Source: CAJPQU01 sp052170475
GTDB lineage: Bacteria > Bacillota > Negativicutes > Selenomonadales > Selenomonadaceae
Assembly (NCBI GenBank): GCA_052170475.1
Contig: JBQNAL010000004.1
Span: forward strand, 82,626 to 146,625
Reading direction: 5' to 3'
Length of the DNA stretch: 64,000 bases
The notes below the pieces were generated by a model, which saw only the letters and a program-made list of their open reading frames with translations, was not told the DNA's origin and made no database searches. Below are positions 29,345 through 38,258 of this stretch, one piece after another. Within the stretch, counting starts at the first letter, position 1. Every line of letters begins with the position of its first letter. The position numbers were made by a program, and so were the translations under genes.

Positions 29345-31101
29345 AATCATTGTTCAAGGTATTTACCATCTTTACGTCGGCGCAGCTTTGGCATTGTGCG
29401 GTGATCGTCGCGGCGATGGTGGTGGGCGCGATGATGGAGGCGGTGGGGATCGGTGCGATCCTGCCGCTCATTTCGCTGATGGGGCAGCCGGACTTTTTGG
29501 CGCAGCACGCAGAGGTCGGACACTACGCCGCGATGCTCGGCATCCGCAGCCATACGGCGCTGATCATCGCGGGGGCGCTTTTTCTCGTCGCCGTGTACAT
29601 CGTGAAGAATCTCTATATCGCGTGGCAGACGAAGCTGCAAATTGATTTTGCCTTGAAATACCAGATTTATTTCACCGGGCAGCTGATGGCCAATTATCTT
29701 TCCAAGCCCTATCTTTTCTATTTGCAACATAATACGGCGACGCTCCTGCGCAATGTGAATGTCGGCGGGCAATTCGCCTTTACTTCGATTCTCATTCCGA
29801 TCTTTATGCTTTTGACGGAAGTCATCACGGCCGGGACGATATGGCTGATGCTCGTTTTTGTGGACGCCTTTACCGCCGTCGTCGTCGCGGGGGTGATGGC
29901 GGCTATGGTCTATGCCTTGCTTAAATCCTTTCGCCGCAAGATTTCTGAGGCGGGGCAGGTGCAGAATGCGTATGCGGCACTGTATCTTAAATGGCTCAAT
30001 CAAGGGTTGGGGGCGATCAAGGAAACGAAGGTCATGCGTCGGGAGCGGTTTTTCTTTGCGGCGTTTTTGGAAAGCTATACCCACTACGGCGACGCCAACC
30101 GAAAATTCCTCTTTCTCAATCAGATGCCTCGGATGATCATTGAGACGCTGGTGGTCTGTGCGCTGCTCTTGATGATCGTGGTGAAGCTCTCTTTGGGGAC
30201 GCCGCCGGAGGAGATCGTGCCGCTTTTGGGCGTCTTGGCGCTGGCGGCCTTTCGGCTCATGCCGAGCGCGAACCGCATCGTGAATTTAGCCAACGGGGTC
30301 AAATTTCACATGCCGCTTTTCGAGGAGCTTTATCGGGAGTTTTTGGTCATCAAGAGCCGGGCGGTGCATCGGCGGGAATTCAAATTGGCGGAAGATACGG
30401 GGAAATGCACGTTCCAGCGAGAGATTTCGGTGGAAGGCCTGGGCTTTCGCTATCCGGGGCGAAGTGAGGACGTCCTCGACGAGGTGAGCTTTCGCGTGCC
30501 CAAGGGCGCCTTCGTGGGTATCGTCGGCCCCTCCGGCGCGGGGAAGACTACGTTTGTGGACATCCTCTTGGGGCTCTTGCGCCCCGCGAAGGGCTGTATC
30601 CGCGTGGACGGGGTGGATGTATGGCAGGACATCCGGGCGTGGCAGGCGAATATCGCGTACGTGCCGCAGACGATCTATCTCATCGACGGCACGATCCGGG
30701 AAAATATTGCCCTTGGCATGAAGAGCGAGGACATCGACGACGAGAAGGTGCGCCGCGTGCTCCATATGGCGGAGCTTCATGATTTCGTGGCGGCGCAGCC
30801 CGACGGGATCGAGACGATGGTGGGCGAGCGCGGCGTCCTCCTGTCCGGGGGGCAGCGCCAGCGCATCGGCATCGCCCGCGCCCTCTATCAAGAGCCGGAG
30901 GTGCTGATCTTAGACGAAGCCACCTCCGCCCTCGACAGCGCGACGGAGGAGAGCATCACCCACACGATTTTGAAGCTCAAGGGCGAGATCACCATCCTCT
31001 CCATCGCGCATCGCGTCAGCACCCTGGCGGAGTGCGACTTCAAGGTGCGGTTCGCCGAGGGTCGCGCCGCGCTTCTCTCGGCGGAGGAGACGCAGGCATG
31101 A
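29341..31101 (+). CDS. ABC transporter (ATPase fused to permease), lipid-linked oligosaccharide flippase-like
   Basis: The 586-residue half-transporter has six membrane helices in the first 320 residues and a C-terminal ATPase with Walker A GPSGAGKTT near residue 398, signature LSGGQRQR near 502 and Walker B VLILDEATSALD near 522. It resembles PglK/MsbA-type flippases. With no Wzx or Wzy gene in the window, it is the best candidate for moving the fucosylated lipid-linked glycan across the membrane. Confidence 0.87.
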   Translation: MKSLFKVFTIFTSAQLWHCAVIVAAMVVGAMMEAVGIGAILPLISLMGQPDFLAQHAEVGHYAAMLGIRSHTALIIAGALFLVAVYIVKNLYIAWQTKLQIDFALKYQIYFTGQLMANYLSKPYLFYLQHNTATLLRNVNVGGQFAFTSILIPIFMLLTEVITAGTIWLMLVFVDAFTAVVVAGVMAAMVYALLKSFRRKISEAGQVQNAYAALYLKWLNQGLGAIKETKVMRRERFFFAAFLESYTHYGDANRKFLFLNQMPRMIIETLVVCALLLMIVVKLSLGTPPEEIVPLLGVLALAAFRLMPSANRIVNLANGVKFHMPLFEELYREFLVIKSRAVHRREFKLAEDTGKCTFQREISVEGLGFRYPGRSEDVLDEVSFRVPKGAFVGIVGPSGAGKTTFVDILLGLLRPAKGCIRVDGVDVWQDIRAWQANIAYVPQTIYLIDGTIRENIALGMKSEDIDDEKVRRVLHMAELHDFVAAQPDGIETMVGERGVLLSGGQRQRIGIARALYQEPEVLILDEATSALDSATEESITHTILKLKGEITILSIAHRVSTLAECDFKVRFAEGRAALLSAEETQA

Positions 31102-31164
31102 CGGCGATGCAGCGGTATACGCTTTCCTTCTTGACATCACAGCCGATCAAATTACGGGCAATAT

Positions 31165-31210
31165 AAAACGCCCCTCGATCCTGCCATAGCAGGGTATCGA
31201 GGGGCGTTTT
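31165..31210. terminator. Bidirectional terminator between ABC transporter and symporter genes
   Basis: A perfect 15-bp inverted repeat AAAACGCCCCTCGAT (31165-31179) and ATCGAGGGGCGTTTT (31196-31210), with an inner 5-bp stem (31180-31184 with 31189-31193). T-runs exist in both directions and the flanking genes converge. Confidence 0.93.
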
Positions 31211-31221
31211 CTTCGCGCGGA

Positions 31222-32427
31222 TTAGAGGCTCTGGCGCGCCTGTTCGTCCTTGTCGATGAGAAGGGCGACGGCGCCGTCGCCCGTGATGTTGAGGCAGGTG
31301 CGGAACATGTCCAAGATGCGGTCGATGCCGGCGACGAGCGCCAAGCCTTCAATGGGGAGGCCGACGGACTGGAGCACCATGGCCAGCATGATGAGACCCG
31401 CGCCGGGGACACCCGCCGTGCCGATGGAGGCCAAGGTGCCGGTGAAGACGATCATGACCATCTGCCCGAAGGAGAGATCGACACCGAAGACGTTGGCGAT
31501 GAAGAGGGAGCAGACGCCCATGTAGAGGGCGGTGCCGTCCATGTTGATGGTCGCGCCCAAGGGGAGGACGAAGCTCGTGACTTCGCGGGAAACGCCCAAT
31601 TTCTCTTGCAGGTTCTTCATGTTGACGGGGAGCGTGCCGGCGCTGCTGCACGTGGTGAAGGCGATCATCATGGCCTCTGACATTCCGGCGAAAAAGTCCA
31701 TGGGAGAGGTCTTTCCGCCAAACTTCGCGAGTGCGGAGTAGACCCCGACGGCGTGGATGAGACTGCCCGCCGCCATGCAGAGGATGACGGAGATGAGGGG
31801 CAGCAGCACCTTCGGCCCGTGCGCTGCCACCACCGGCAGGAGCAGTGAGAAGACGCCGATGGGAGAAATCGCCATGATCATGGCGATGACCTTGTAGCAG
31901 ACTTCGGCGGCGGCGTCGAAGAATTTGATGAGTACCTGAGATTTTTCCCCGCCCACCTGCAGGATGCCCACGCCGACGAAGAGGGCGAAGACGATGACCG
32001 GCAGGATCTGCGCTTTCGCCATGGCGTCCACCGGGTTCGTGGGGATCATGCCCACGAAGACCTCCATGATGGAGGGCGCTTCCTTGACCGTCACGGTGGC
32101 GTCGCCGGTCATGATCATGCCCGCGCCCGGCTGTCCGATGATGGCCACGGCGAAGCCGATGACGATGGCGACGGCGGTGGTGACGAGGTAGATGCCGACC
32201 GTCTTGATCCCGATACGTCCCAAGGTGTGGGTATCGCCGAGGCTCGTCATGCCCACCACGAGGGACGTGAAGACGACGGGGACGATCATCATCTTGATGA
32301 GGTTGATGAAGATGGTGCCGATGGGGGCGATCCAGTGTTTGATGAAGGGCAGGCTCTCCGGTCCCGCGATCAGCCCGACGATGACGGACGCCACCAAGGC
32401 GATAAAGATTTTGACCGATAAGTTCAT
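31222..32427 (-). CDS. Dicarboxylate/amino acid:cation symporter (DAACS, GltP/DctA-like)
   Basis: Inner-membrane transporter of the SLC1 type that imports glutamate, aspartate or C4-dicarboxylates with Na+ or H+. The 401-residue protein has the serine-rich hairpin TTCSSAGTLPVNM near residue 267 and LGATINMDGTALYMG near 294, both signatures of the family. The ATG at 32427 follows AGGAGG; longer in-frame starts exist upstream but lack a ribosome site. Own promoter at 32467-32495. Confidence 0.92.
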   Translation of the reverse strand: MNLSVKIFIALVASVIVGLIAGPESLPFIKHWIAPIGTIFINLIKMMIVPVVFTSLVVGMTSLGDTHTLGRIGIKTVGIYLVTTAVAIVIGFAVAIIGQPGAGMIMTGDATVTVKEAPSIMEVFVGMIPTNPVDAMAKAQILPVIVFALFVGVGILQVGGEKSQVLIKFFDAAAEVCYKVIAMIMAISPIGVFSLLLPVVAAHGPKVLLPLISVILCMAAGSLIHAVGVYSALAKFGGKTSPMDFFAGMSEAMMIAFTTCSSAGTLPVNMKNLQEKLGVSREVTSFVLPLGATINMDGTALYMGVCSLFIANVFGVDLSFGQMVMIVFTGTLASIGTAGVPGAGLIMLAMVLQSVGLPIEGLALVAGIDRILDMFRTCLNITGDGAVALLIDKDEQARQSL

Positions 32428-32466
32428 GGGTACGATACCTCCTATGATATGGGATACACTCTTTTG

Positions 32467-32495
32467 ATTATATAAGAGAAGAAGCGCCATGTCCA
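32467..32495 (-). promoter_or_regulatory. Promoter of the DAACS symporter gene
   Basis: On the minus strand TGGACA (32490-32495) and TATAAT (32467-32472) are 17 bp apart, about 40 bp upstream of the start codon. Confidence 0.72.
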
Positions 32496-32638
32496 TCATT
32501 CTGACAGATGTATACAATGTGCAGTGCTTCTTTATGCCCCCCCTGCTTCTTCTCTTCGTGTGTTTTTCCGTAGCGATTCTTTTATACGCATCGGTCGCTT
32601 TTTTCAAGATGCGTTGTGCCAAAGGGTACGCAGGGAGC

Positions 32639-32675
32639 AAAGAGCCGTCTCACGCTTTACGCGAGACGGCTCTTT
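32639..32675. terminator. Terminator after the autotransporter gene
   Basis: Inverted repeat AAAGAGCCGTCTC (32639-32651) and GAGACGGCTCTTT (32663-32675), 24 bp past the autotransporter stop on the minus strand. The stem's own A/T ends serve as short T-runs in both directions. Confidence 0.82.
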
Positions 32676-32698
32676 GTATCGTTTTGTTGTTTTTCTCT

Positions 32699-35600
32699 TT
32701 AGAACGCCCAGTTTACCTGTGCGCCGCCGGAGAAGCCGCGGCGGATGCCTTGCCAACCGGTGAAGTGGAAGTCGTAGCTGAGAGGGCCGCCCGCGGGGGT
32801 GAAGCGGTAGCCAAGTTCTAACATGCCGCTCGATCCCTTGAGGCTCGGACTCGGCGTGCTGTAACCTTGGAACGTGGCCGTGGCTTTGCCGTTAAATTCG
32901 TATTCGTAGGCGAGGCCAGTGTAGAACTCGTTGCTTTCGCTCACCTTGTGGGTGTACTGGAAGCCGAGGCGGATGCGGTGGGAGTTTACGCTGCCGAAGT
33001 CGTAGACTTCGCCGCTGGAGAGGGTGGCCGTCATGCCGTTTTGGTGCGAGTAGAAGTAGCGCAGATACGGGGTTACGGTGTCGTCCTTGACATGGATGTC
33101 TTTCCCAAGGCCGAGGTGCGCCGCGTAGTAGGTATTGGAGCCGTCGTAGCTGACGTCATCAGCGCCAATGGTGCTTCGATAGTCGCTCGTGGAGCGGCCG
33201 CCGCGGAGGGAGCCTTCGTACCAGAGTCCCTGCTCGCTTTCGACCCGCGCGAGAACGCCAAGGCCAAAGTAGCTCATGGAGCCGCTGCCGTGCGTTCCGT
33301 TGTCGAGGTAGGAGTCGTAGTCGCCGCGCCCGTATTCGACGAAGGGGCTAAAGAGCGTTTTCTTCGCCGCGCCGCCGTCTTGACGCGCCCAGCCGAGGCC
33401 GAAGCTCCAGCCCTTCGTGTCGACGTAGGAGCCGGATTCCGCCCGCATGGCGTTCGCGCCCATGCCTGCCCAGACTTGGTAGCGATCCATCTCCGCATTG
33501 GCGCTCGCAGCAGCCGCCGCCTTCTTCGCGGAGGAGAGGCTCTCGCCCGCGACGACGTCGCCGGCATGGTTCACGAAGTCGGCGAGGGCGGCGCGGGTCT
33601 CTGGGAAGGATTTCGTGGTTTCCTCGTCCATGCCCGCTTTCGTGACGGTGGCGATGAGCGCCTTGTCGTCGTCGGCGGCTTTCTTGATTTCAAATTCATA
33701 CTTCATGGAGCTGCCGTGGCTGCCCTTGAGCTGATTTTCGATGGCGGCGTCGGTGGTGAGTGCGCCCGTCGTCTGGAGGAGCCGGATGACTTCGCCGACC
33801 TTCATCACTTTCGCCCCGCCGTCGACCTTGACGCCGATGCCGGTGCCGGTGAGGTCGGCGTCGTTATTGATCTTCAGCATGGGATTGACAGGGCCTACGG
33901 CGTCGTTTTCGATGTAGAAGTGGACGTTTTGGAAGCCGTAGATGCCCCCGATGGAGGAGCCGCCGGTGCGGGAGTGGACGATTAACGTGTTGCCGACGCC
34001 ATTCACATTAGTGCCGCCGATGACACTTCTCGTCACCTGTGCGCCCCGCAGGTGGACGATGTTGCGATCGGTTCTCCCTGCCGCGCTGCCGGACCTGCCG
34101 CCACAGACATCGCCGGTGACGTTGACGGGGCCTATGTCCACGATGTTCTCCGAGGCGTCGCCCGTGAAGGAGTTGCCGCCGTAGATGTCCTCCACGCTGC
34201 CGCCCTCGACGGTGACGGTGTTGCCGTTGGCTTTGCCGTTGACGCAGGTAGTAAAACCGCCAGCGAGTTCGTCATTGATGGTGCCGGCCTTCAAGATGAC
34301 GTGGTTGTTTCGGCTGTCGCGCCTTTCGCTTTCGGCCGCCTCGCTGCCCTCTCCCATCGTGGCGCCGCCGTAGACATTATTGAAGGCATCGACGCCGTCG
34401 ATGGTGATTTTGTTGTTCAGGGTGGAGTTTCCCGCCCGCGACAGACCGGCACATACAGAGGTGCCGGTTTTGATTGCCGTCGCCGGCGTGACGTCGGCGT
34501 TCTTGAATTGATAGACGTCGTAGTAGATATGGTTGCCGCCGTTTCGGATGTTCTTCTCTATGTTGCCCGTTATGTCTGACTTAGTATTTTTGCCGTCGGT
34601 GATCGTAATGCTGCCGGCATTGAACACCAAGGAGAGGCTTTTTCCAAAGGCCACTTTTGTTAATTCGCCATCGGCTTCGATATTGGCGAGGCTCGGGATC
34701 GTTATCCCCGCCCCCTCGGTCAGCGTCAAGAAGGCCGCCCCGAGATCGACCGCGGTTTCGTTGTAATGGAATTTGATCTTCGCGAAATTTTCGATGTTTT
34801 CGGCTGTTACATTCGTCTTGACGTTGAGGGTGTTCCCCGTGATGTCGGCATGATTGCCGCCGAAAATCTTGCCGATTTGATAGCCGGCGGCCATGGCGTG
34901 TTCCCCGTCGCCAAGGTTTACCGTATTGCCGGTGGTCTTATTGACTGCGGCGTCCGTAAAGCCGCCGTAGACGTTGTGCAGTTTTCCGCCCGTGATGGTG
35001 ACGGTATTTTTGAGGGCTTTCCCGTCGCCGCTTGTCGCGCCACCATACACCGCGCCGGCGACCTCGCCGCCGGTCACGGTCACTTCGTTTTCTATGGCAT
35101 CGCCGCTTCCATACGCGTCGACGACACCACCCGTAATGTCGGCAAGAACCTTACCGCCGTTTAGGGTGACTTTGTTGCCCTTCACCTCGCCGGTGGTCTT
35201 ACCGCTGTACCCGCCGACAATCGCGTCCACTTCGCTGTCGCCCTTCATGGTGACGGTATTGCCGATGACGTTTCCGCTGCCATCGGTTTTACCGCCAAAG
35301 ACAGAGCCTTCGAATTTCCCGCCCTCGATGACGACATGGTTGCTTTCTACGCTCCCCGTGCCGCCCGCACCGTAGCCGCCGGCGACTTCTCCTGTCACCT
35401 TGGTCGTCGTTTTATCCCCGCGCAAAGTGACACTGTTTTCCTTTACGGTTCCCGTCGCACCCGAACTGGTGAGCGCGCCGCCGAAGACGGAGCCATAGAT
35501 GGTGCCGCGCTTAATCTCCACATCATTTTTGATGGCACTGCCTTTTAGTGCCTGTGTCGCACCGCCGTAAATCTTTTTGAGATTGGTGTCAGGCGGGGGC

Positions 35601-36007
35601 GCTTCGCCGATGGTGCCGCCGTCCACGATCAGATGATTTTCGATCGCACTGCCCTGATTGAACAGTGCGCCGCCCAGTACAAAGCCGCCAAAGCCATCGG
35701 CCTTGAGGGTGGCGCTGTTTTCGATTTTCAGGGTATTGTTTTTAACATCCCCCGTGCCAAGGTGAAAGCCGCCGTAGAGCTGCCCTGTTGTATAGGTGAC
35801 CCCAGCTTTTAAGATCAGCGTATTGCCCTCCACCGTCACCGTGTCATCACTGGAGCTTCCGCCCCACGCCGGGCCTGATCCGTCAGCCGTAATCTCCTTC
35901 TCTGCCGCGCTGACCGCACCGGAGAGTGGCGGCAAGATCGTCCCCAAGGCCAACGCCATAGAGATGGCCAATCGCTTCTTTTGGCTCATGTTTTTCATCT
36001 TCATCAT
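32699..36007 (-). CDS. Autotransporter (type Va) with beta-helix-like passenger and C-terminal outer-membrane beta-barrel
   Basis: Secreted surface protein of 1102 residues. Residues 1-34 are a signal peptide (MSQKKRLAISMALALGTI, cleavage after VSA). The passenger consists of many repeats of about 30-35 residues with a pattern like N-x-V-T-x-x-GG and VYGG or VFGG, expected to form a beta-helix. From about residue 850 a typical autotransporter barrel follows (YQVWAGMGANAMRAESGSY) and ends in aromatic NWAF. Two ATGs follow GGAGGCGACG. It is strong evidence for an outer membrane; the ligand is unknown. Confidence 0.92.
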   Translation of the reverse strand: MMKMKNMSQKKRLAISMALALGTILPPLSGAVSAAEKEITADGSGPAWGGSSSDDTVTVEGNTLILKAGVTYTTGQLYGGFHLGTGDVKNNTLKIENSATLKADGFGGFVLGGALFNQGSAIENHLIVDGGTIGEAPPPDTNLKKIYGGATQALKGSAIKNDVEIKRGTIYGSVFGGALTSSGATGTVKENSVTLRGDKTTTKVTGEVAGGYGAGGTGSVESNHVVIEGGKFEGSVFGGKTDGSGNVIGNTVTMKGDSEVDAIVGGYSGKTTGEVKGNKVTLNGGKVLADITGGVVDAYGSGDAIENEVTVTGGEVAGAVYGGATSGDGKALKNTVTITGGKLHNVYGGFTDAAVNKTTGNTVNLGDGEHAMAAGYQIGKIFGGNHADITGNTLNVKTNVTAENIENFAKIKFHYNETAVDLGAAFLTLTEGAGITIPSLANIEADGELTKVAFGKSLSLVFNAGSITITDGKNTKSDITGNIEKNIRNGGNHIYYDVYQFKNADVTPATAIKTGTSVCAGLSRAGNSTLNNKITIDGVDAFNNVYGGATMGEGSEAAESERRDSRNNHVILKAGTINDELAGGFTTCVNGKANGNTVTVEGGSVEDIYGGNSFTGDASENIVDIGPVNVTGDVCGGRSGSAAGRTDRNIVHLRGAQVTRSVIGGTNVNGVGNTLIVHSRTGGSSIGGIYGFQNVHFYIENDAVGPVNPMLKINNDADLTGTGIGVKVDGGAKVMKVGEVIRLLQTTGALTTDAAIENQLKGSHGSSMKYEFEIKKAADDDKALIATVTKAGMDEETTKSFPETRAALADFVNHAGDVVAGESLSSAKKAAAAASANAEMDRYQVWAGMGANAMRAESGSYVDTKGWSFGLGWARQDGGAAKKTLFSPFVEYGRGDYDSYLDNGTHGSGSMSYFGLGVLARVESEQGLWYEGSLRGGRSTSDYRSTIGADDVSYDGSNTYYAAHLGLGKDIHVKDDTVTPYLRYFYSHQNGMTATLSSGEVYDFGSVNSHRIRLGFQYTHKVSESNEFYTGLAYEYEFNGKATATFQGYSTPSPSLKGSSGMLELGYRFTPAGGPLSYDFHFTGWQGIRRGFSGGAQVNWAF

Positions 36008-36058
36008 CGTCGCCTCCTAAGAATCCATATGGTTTTCCTGATAAAACAACCCCATTAT

Positions 36059-36087
36059 AATTTACTGGGATTTAGGTTTTTTGTCAA
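36059..36087 (-). promoter_or_regulatory. Promoter of the autotransporter gene
   Basis: On the minus strand TTGACA (36082-36087) is followed after 17 bp by TAAATT (36059-36064); an overlapping TATAAT (36054-36059) at 22 bp is an alternative -10. Confidence 0.65.
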
Positions 36088-36143
36088 TAGGGAGGCGATT
36101 GTCTTAAAATTGGCGATGTTTTTGGCCTACACTGCGTTTTTCG

Positions 36144-37016
36144 TCAGCGGTAGCCGCCTTCTCTCGCCTGCGCTTCAAGGCGGGCGACGCGCTCCGCCGT
36201 CGAGGGATGCGTGCTGAATAGCCCGGCGAGGCTCATCTTCGCGTTCTTTAGCGGATTGACGATGAAGAGGTGCGCCGTGCCCGGCGTGGCCGCGTCCATG
36301 GGGCGCAGATGTGCGGCGGCGTATTCGAGCTTCTCCAAGGCGCGTGCCAAGTAGCGCGGGTTGCCGCAGAGTTCGCCGCCGCTCTCGTCGGCGTCGTATT
36401 CCCGGGCGCGGGAGATGGCAAGCTGGATGAGCATGGCCGCCAAGGGGGCGACGATGATGGTGAAGAGGAAGCCCAAGGCGCCGCCATTGTCGTCGCGGTC
36501 GCTGCTCCGCCCCGCGCCGAAGATGGCCGCCCACTGCGCCATTTGGGCGATGTAGGAGATGATGGTCGCCATGGTGGCGGCCACGGTGGAGATCAGGGTA
36601 TCCCGGTGGCGGATGTGGGAAAGCTCATGCGCTAAAACACCGCTGAGTTCGTCGTAGTCGAGGATCCGCATGATCCCTGTCGTCACGGCGACGGCGGCGT
36701 GGGACGGGCTGCGCCCCGTCGCAAAGGCGTTTGGCGTCTCGGAATTGATGATGCAGACCTTGGGCATGGGGAGATCGGCCTTTTGCGCGAGCTTCTCCAC
36801 CAAGCCGTAAAGCTCCGGCGCCTGTGCGCGGGTGATGGGCTTCGCCCGGTACATCTTCAGCACCATGGTATCGCTGTACCAGTAAGACCAGAAATTGATC
36901 CCGAGGGAAATGAAGAGCATGATCATCGCCCCTTGGTGCCCGCCCAAGGCGCCGCCGCAAGCCACCAATACCGCCCCTAAGAGCGCCATCAGGGCGGCGG
37001 TTTTTATGGTATTCAT
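36144..37016 (-). CDS. htpX: Membrane zinc metalloprotease HtpX
   Basis: M48B protease of the inner membrane that removes misfolded membrane proteins. The 290-residue protein has two N-terminal helices, the zinc motif HELSH near residue 131 (VLAHELSHIRHRDTL), the SPSHAAVAVTTG segment before it, further helices, and the third-ligand region REYDADESGGELC. ATG at 37016 follows AAGGAGGA. Single gene, diverging from the region with tandem repeats. Confidence 0.94.
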   Translation of the reverse strand: MNTIKTAALMALLGAVLVACGGALGGHQGAMIMLFISLGINFWSYWYSDTMVLKMYRAKPITRAQAPELYGLVEKLAQKADLPMPKVCIINSETPNAFATGRSPSHAAVAVTTGIMRILDYDELSGVLAHELSHIRHRDTLISTVAATMATIISYIAQMAQWAAIFGAGRSSDRDDNGGALGFLFTIIVAPLAAMLIQLAISRAREYDADESGGELCGNPRYLARALEKLEYAAAHLRPMDAATPGTAHLFIVNPLKNAKMSLAGLFSTHPSTAERVARLEAQAREGGYR

Positions 37017-37275
37017 CGTAGGTTCCTCCTTGATAAAATCCATCCCAGTTATTTTAACCTGCGATCATCATAAGGAAAGAGAATGAAAAATAGTAGGAAG
37101 CGCCTATGATGGCGGTGCGGGGACAGCCACTGGGGCTATCGTGCCCGCGAGGAGCGCCAAGCGACGTTATGGCAGGGCGATTGTTTTCCGGCGGCGCCTT
37201 CGGTATAATGAGGAGAGAGGTCGTGGCAGGGTGTGCCGCGCGGCAAGGGGAAGGGCTGTGGTATCGTTTGTCATG

Positions 37276-37378
37276 TTTACCATCGGAGAAAAGTGAGATG
37301 GTAAAATCGGCGTTTTTTACCATCGGGGAAAAGTGAGATGGTAAAATCAGCATTTTTTACCATCGGGAAAAGAGAGGG
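37276..37378 (+). repeat. 40-bp tandem repeat with internal hairpin, about 2.5 copies
   Basis: The unit begins TTTACCATCGG at 37276, 37316 and 37356, an exact 40-bp period. Each full unit has arms TTTACCATC and GATGGTAAA, so each can fold, and adjacent units can also pair across the junction. Two full copies differ at a few positions; the third is truncated. Confidence 0.85.
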
Positions 37379-37399
37379 CATCATGGCGTGTAGGCGGAT

Positions 37400-37454
37400 T
37401 TATCCCCAAGGGTCGCGTTTTCCTTGGGGATAAGTGGATAAGTTTTGTGGATAA
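37400..37454 (+). promoter_or_regulatory. Inverted repeat and DnaA-box-like sites upstream of the Crp/Fnr gene
   Basis: TTATCCCCAAGG (37400-37411) pairs with CCTTGGGGATAA (37422-37433) over a 10-nt loop. It is followed by AGTGGATAA (37433-37441) and a perfect DnaA box TGTGGATAA (37446-37454), 35 bp before the start codon. Confidence 0.65.
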
Positions 37455-37488
37455 CCCCGCAGAAGTTAGAAATTTAGAGGTAAGAGGG

Positions 37489-38169
37489 ATGAATAACTTG
37501 GGAACTGCGCGGAAAATCTGGCAGGACGAGGCGGAGGGAGCGCTCGCCGAGAGTGTTTTAGGGCAGGGGATGACGAGGGAGGCGCGTCAGGCGCTTTTAT
37601 CGGCGCCCGGCGTGGGTTATGAGCGCTGGGGTGCGGGCGAAGCGGTCTTTTCGGAAGGGGAGCGCCCCCGCGGGACGTTCCTTCTCATTTCCGGCGCGGT
37701 GGGGATCCGGCAGGATACGCTCTCGGGGCGGGAGATCTTCCTTACCGATATTGATGAGGCGGGCGAAGTCTTTGGCGAGGTGTATTTCCTTCTCGACCAG
37801 CCCTACGACATCAGCGCACGGGCGCTGACGAAGAGCGCGGGGCTGCGCCTTTCGCCGCCGCTCTTTGCCGGGGACTTCGGGGCGGCGCTCACCCGGCGGC
37901 TCCTCACGGTCTTGGCGGAGAAGGCTTATCAGATGAACCGCCGTCTGCGCGTCTTAGGCAGCGGGTCACTGCGGGGCAAGATCGCGCGGTACCTGCTCTT
38001 GCCGGGGAAGAAGCCGCCGCTCTCGCGGGAAGCCTTAGCGGCGCGCCTTTCGGTGACGCGGCCGTCGCTTTCACGCGAGATTGGCGCCATGGTGCGGGCG
38101 GGGCTGCTCCGCGCTTCGGGGCGCACCTTGGAAGTGGTGGATCGGGCGGCGCTGGAAGAATTTTTGTGA
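37489..38169 (+). CDS. Crp/Fnr family transcriptional regulator (possible HcpR-like)
   Basis: The 226-residue protein has an N-terminal cyclic-nucleotide-binding-type beta-barrel (GERPRGTFLLISGAVGIRQD, GEVFGEVYFLLDQPY) and a C-terminal winged helix with LSREALAARLSVTRPSLSRE. It contains no cysteine, so it cannot hold an FNR-type Fe-S cluster. Next to it, on the same strand after a terminator, lies hybrid-cluster protein; Crp/Fnr regulators of hcp (HcpR) respond to nitrosative stress in related bacteria. ATG at 37489 follows AGAGG. Confidence 0.85.
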   Translation: MNNLGTARKIWQDEAEGALAESVLGQGMTREARQALLSAPGVGYERWGAGEAVFSEGERPRGTFLLISGAVGIRQDTLSGREIFLTDIDEAGEVFGEVYFLLDQPYDISARALTKSAGLRLSPPLFAGDFGAALTRRLLTVLAEKAYQMNRRLRVLGSGSLRGKIARYLLLPGKKPPLSREALAARLSVTRPSLSREIGAMVRAGLLRASGRTLEVVDRAALEEFL

Positions 38170-38178
38170 ATGTGAGAG

Positions 38179-38230
38179 AAAAATCGTCGGCTTTCCGTAA
38201 CATTCGATACGGAGAGCCGACGATTTTTTT
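38179..38230 (+). terminator. Terminator after the Crp/Fnr gene
   Basis: AAAAATCGTCGGCT (38179-38192) pairs with AGCCGACGATTTTT (38217-38230 region) around an inner stem-loop, followed by more T. It separates the regulator transcript from hcp. Confidence 0.88.
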
Positions 38231-38258
38231 GTTACGATAAAGGGGCATGACTGCGGAG

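Larger units (their letters stand above)
37017..37488. other. Gene-free region between htpX and the Crp/Fnr gene with tandem repeats and DnaA boxes
   Basis: About 470 bp without a convincing gene. It contains 2.5 tandem copies of a 40-bp hairpin repeat (37276-37378), a 12-bp inverted repeat (37400-37433) and DnaA-box-like sites. Nothing recognisable is seen in 37090-37270. Confidence 0.75.

Noticed and set aside
32867..33985. 372-codon plus-strand frame inside the autotransporter gene
   Set aside because: Made of GVEV/AVA-type repeats caused by the antisense of the passenger and barrel codons; no start context.
37276..37378. CRISPR-like array
   Set aside because: The 40-bp period has no separate unique spacers; the whole unit repeats, and no cas gene is present.
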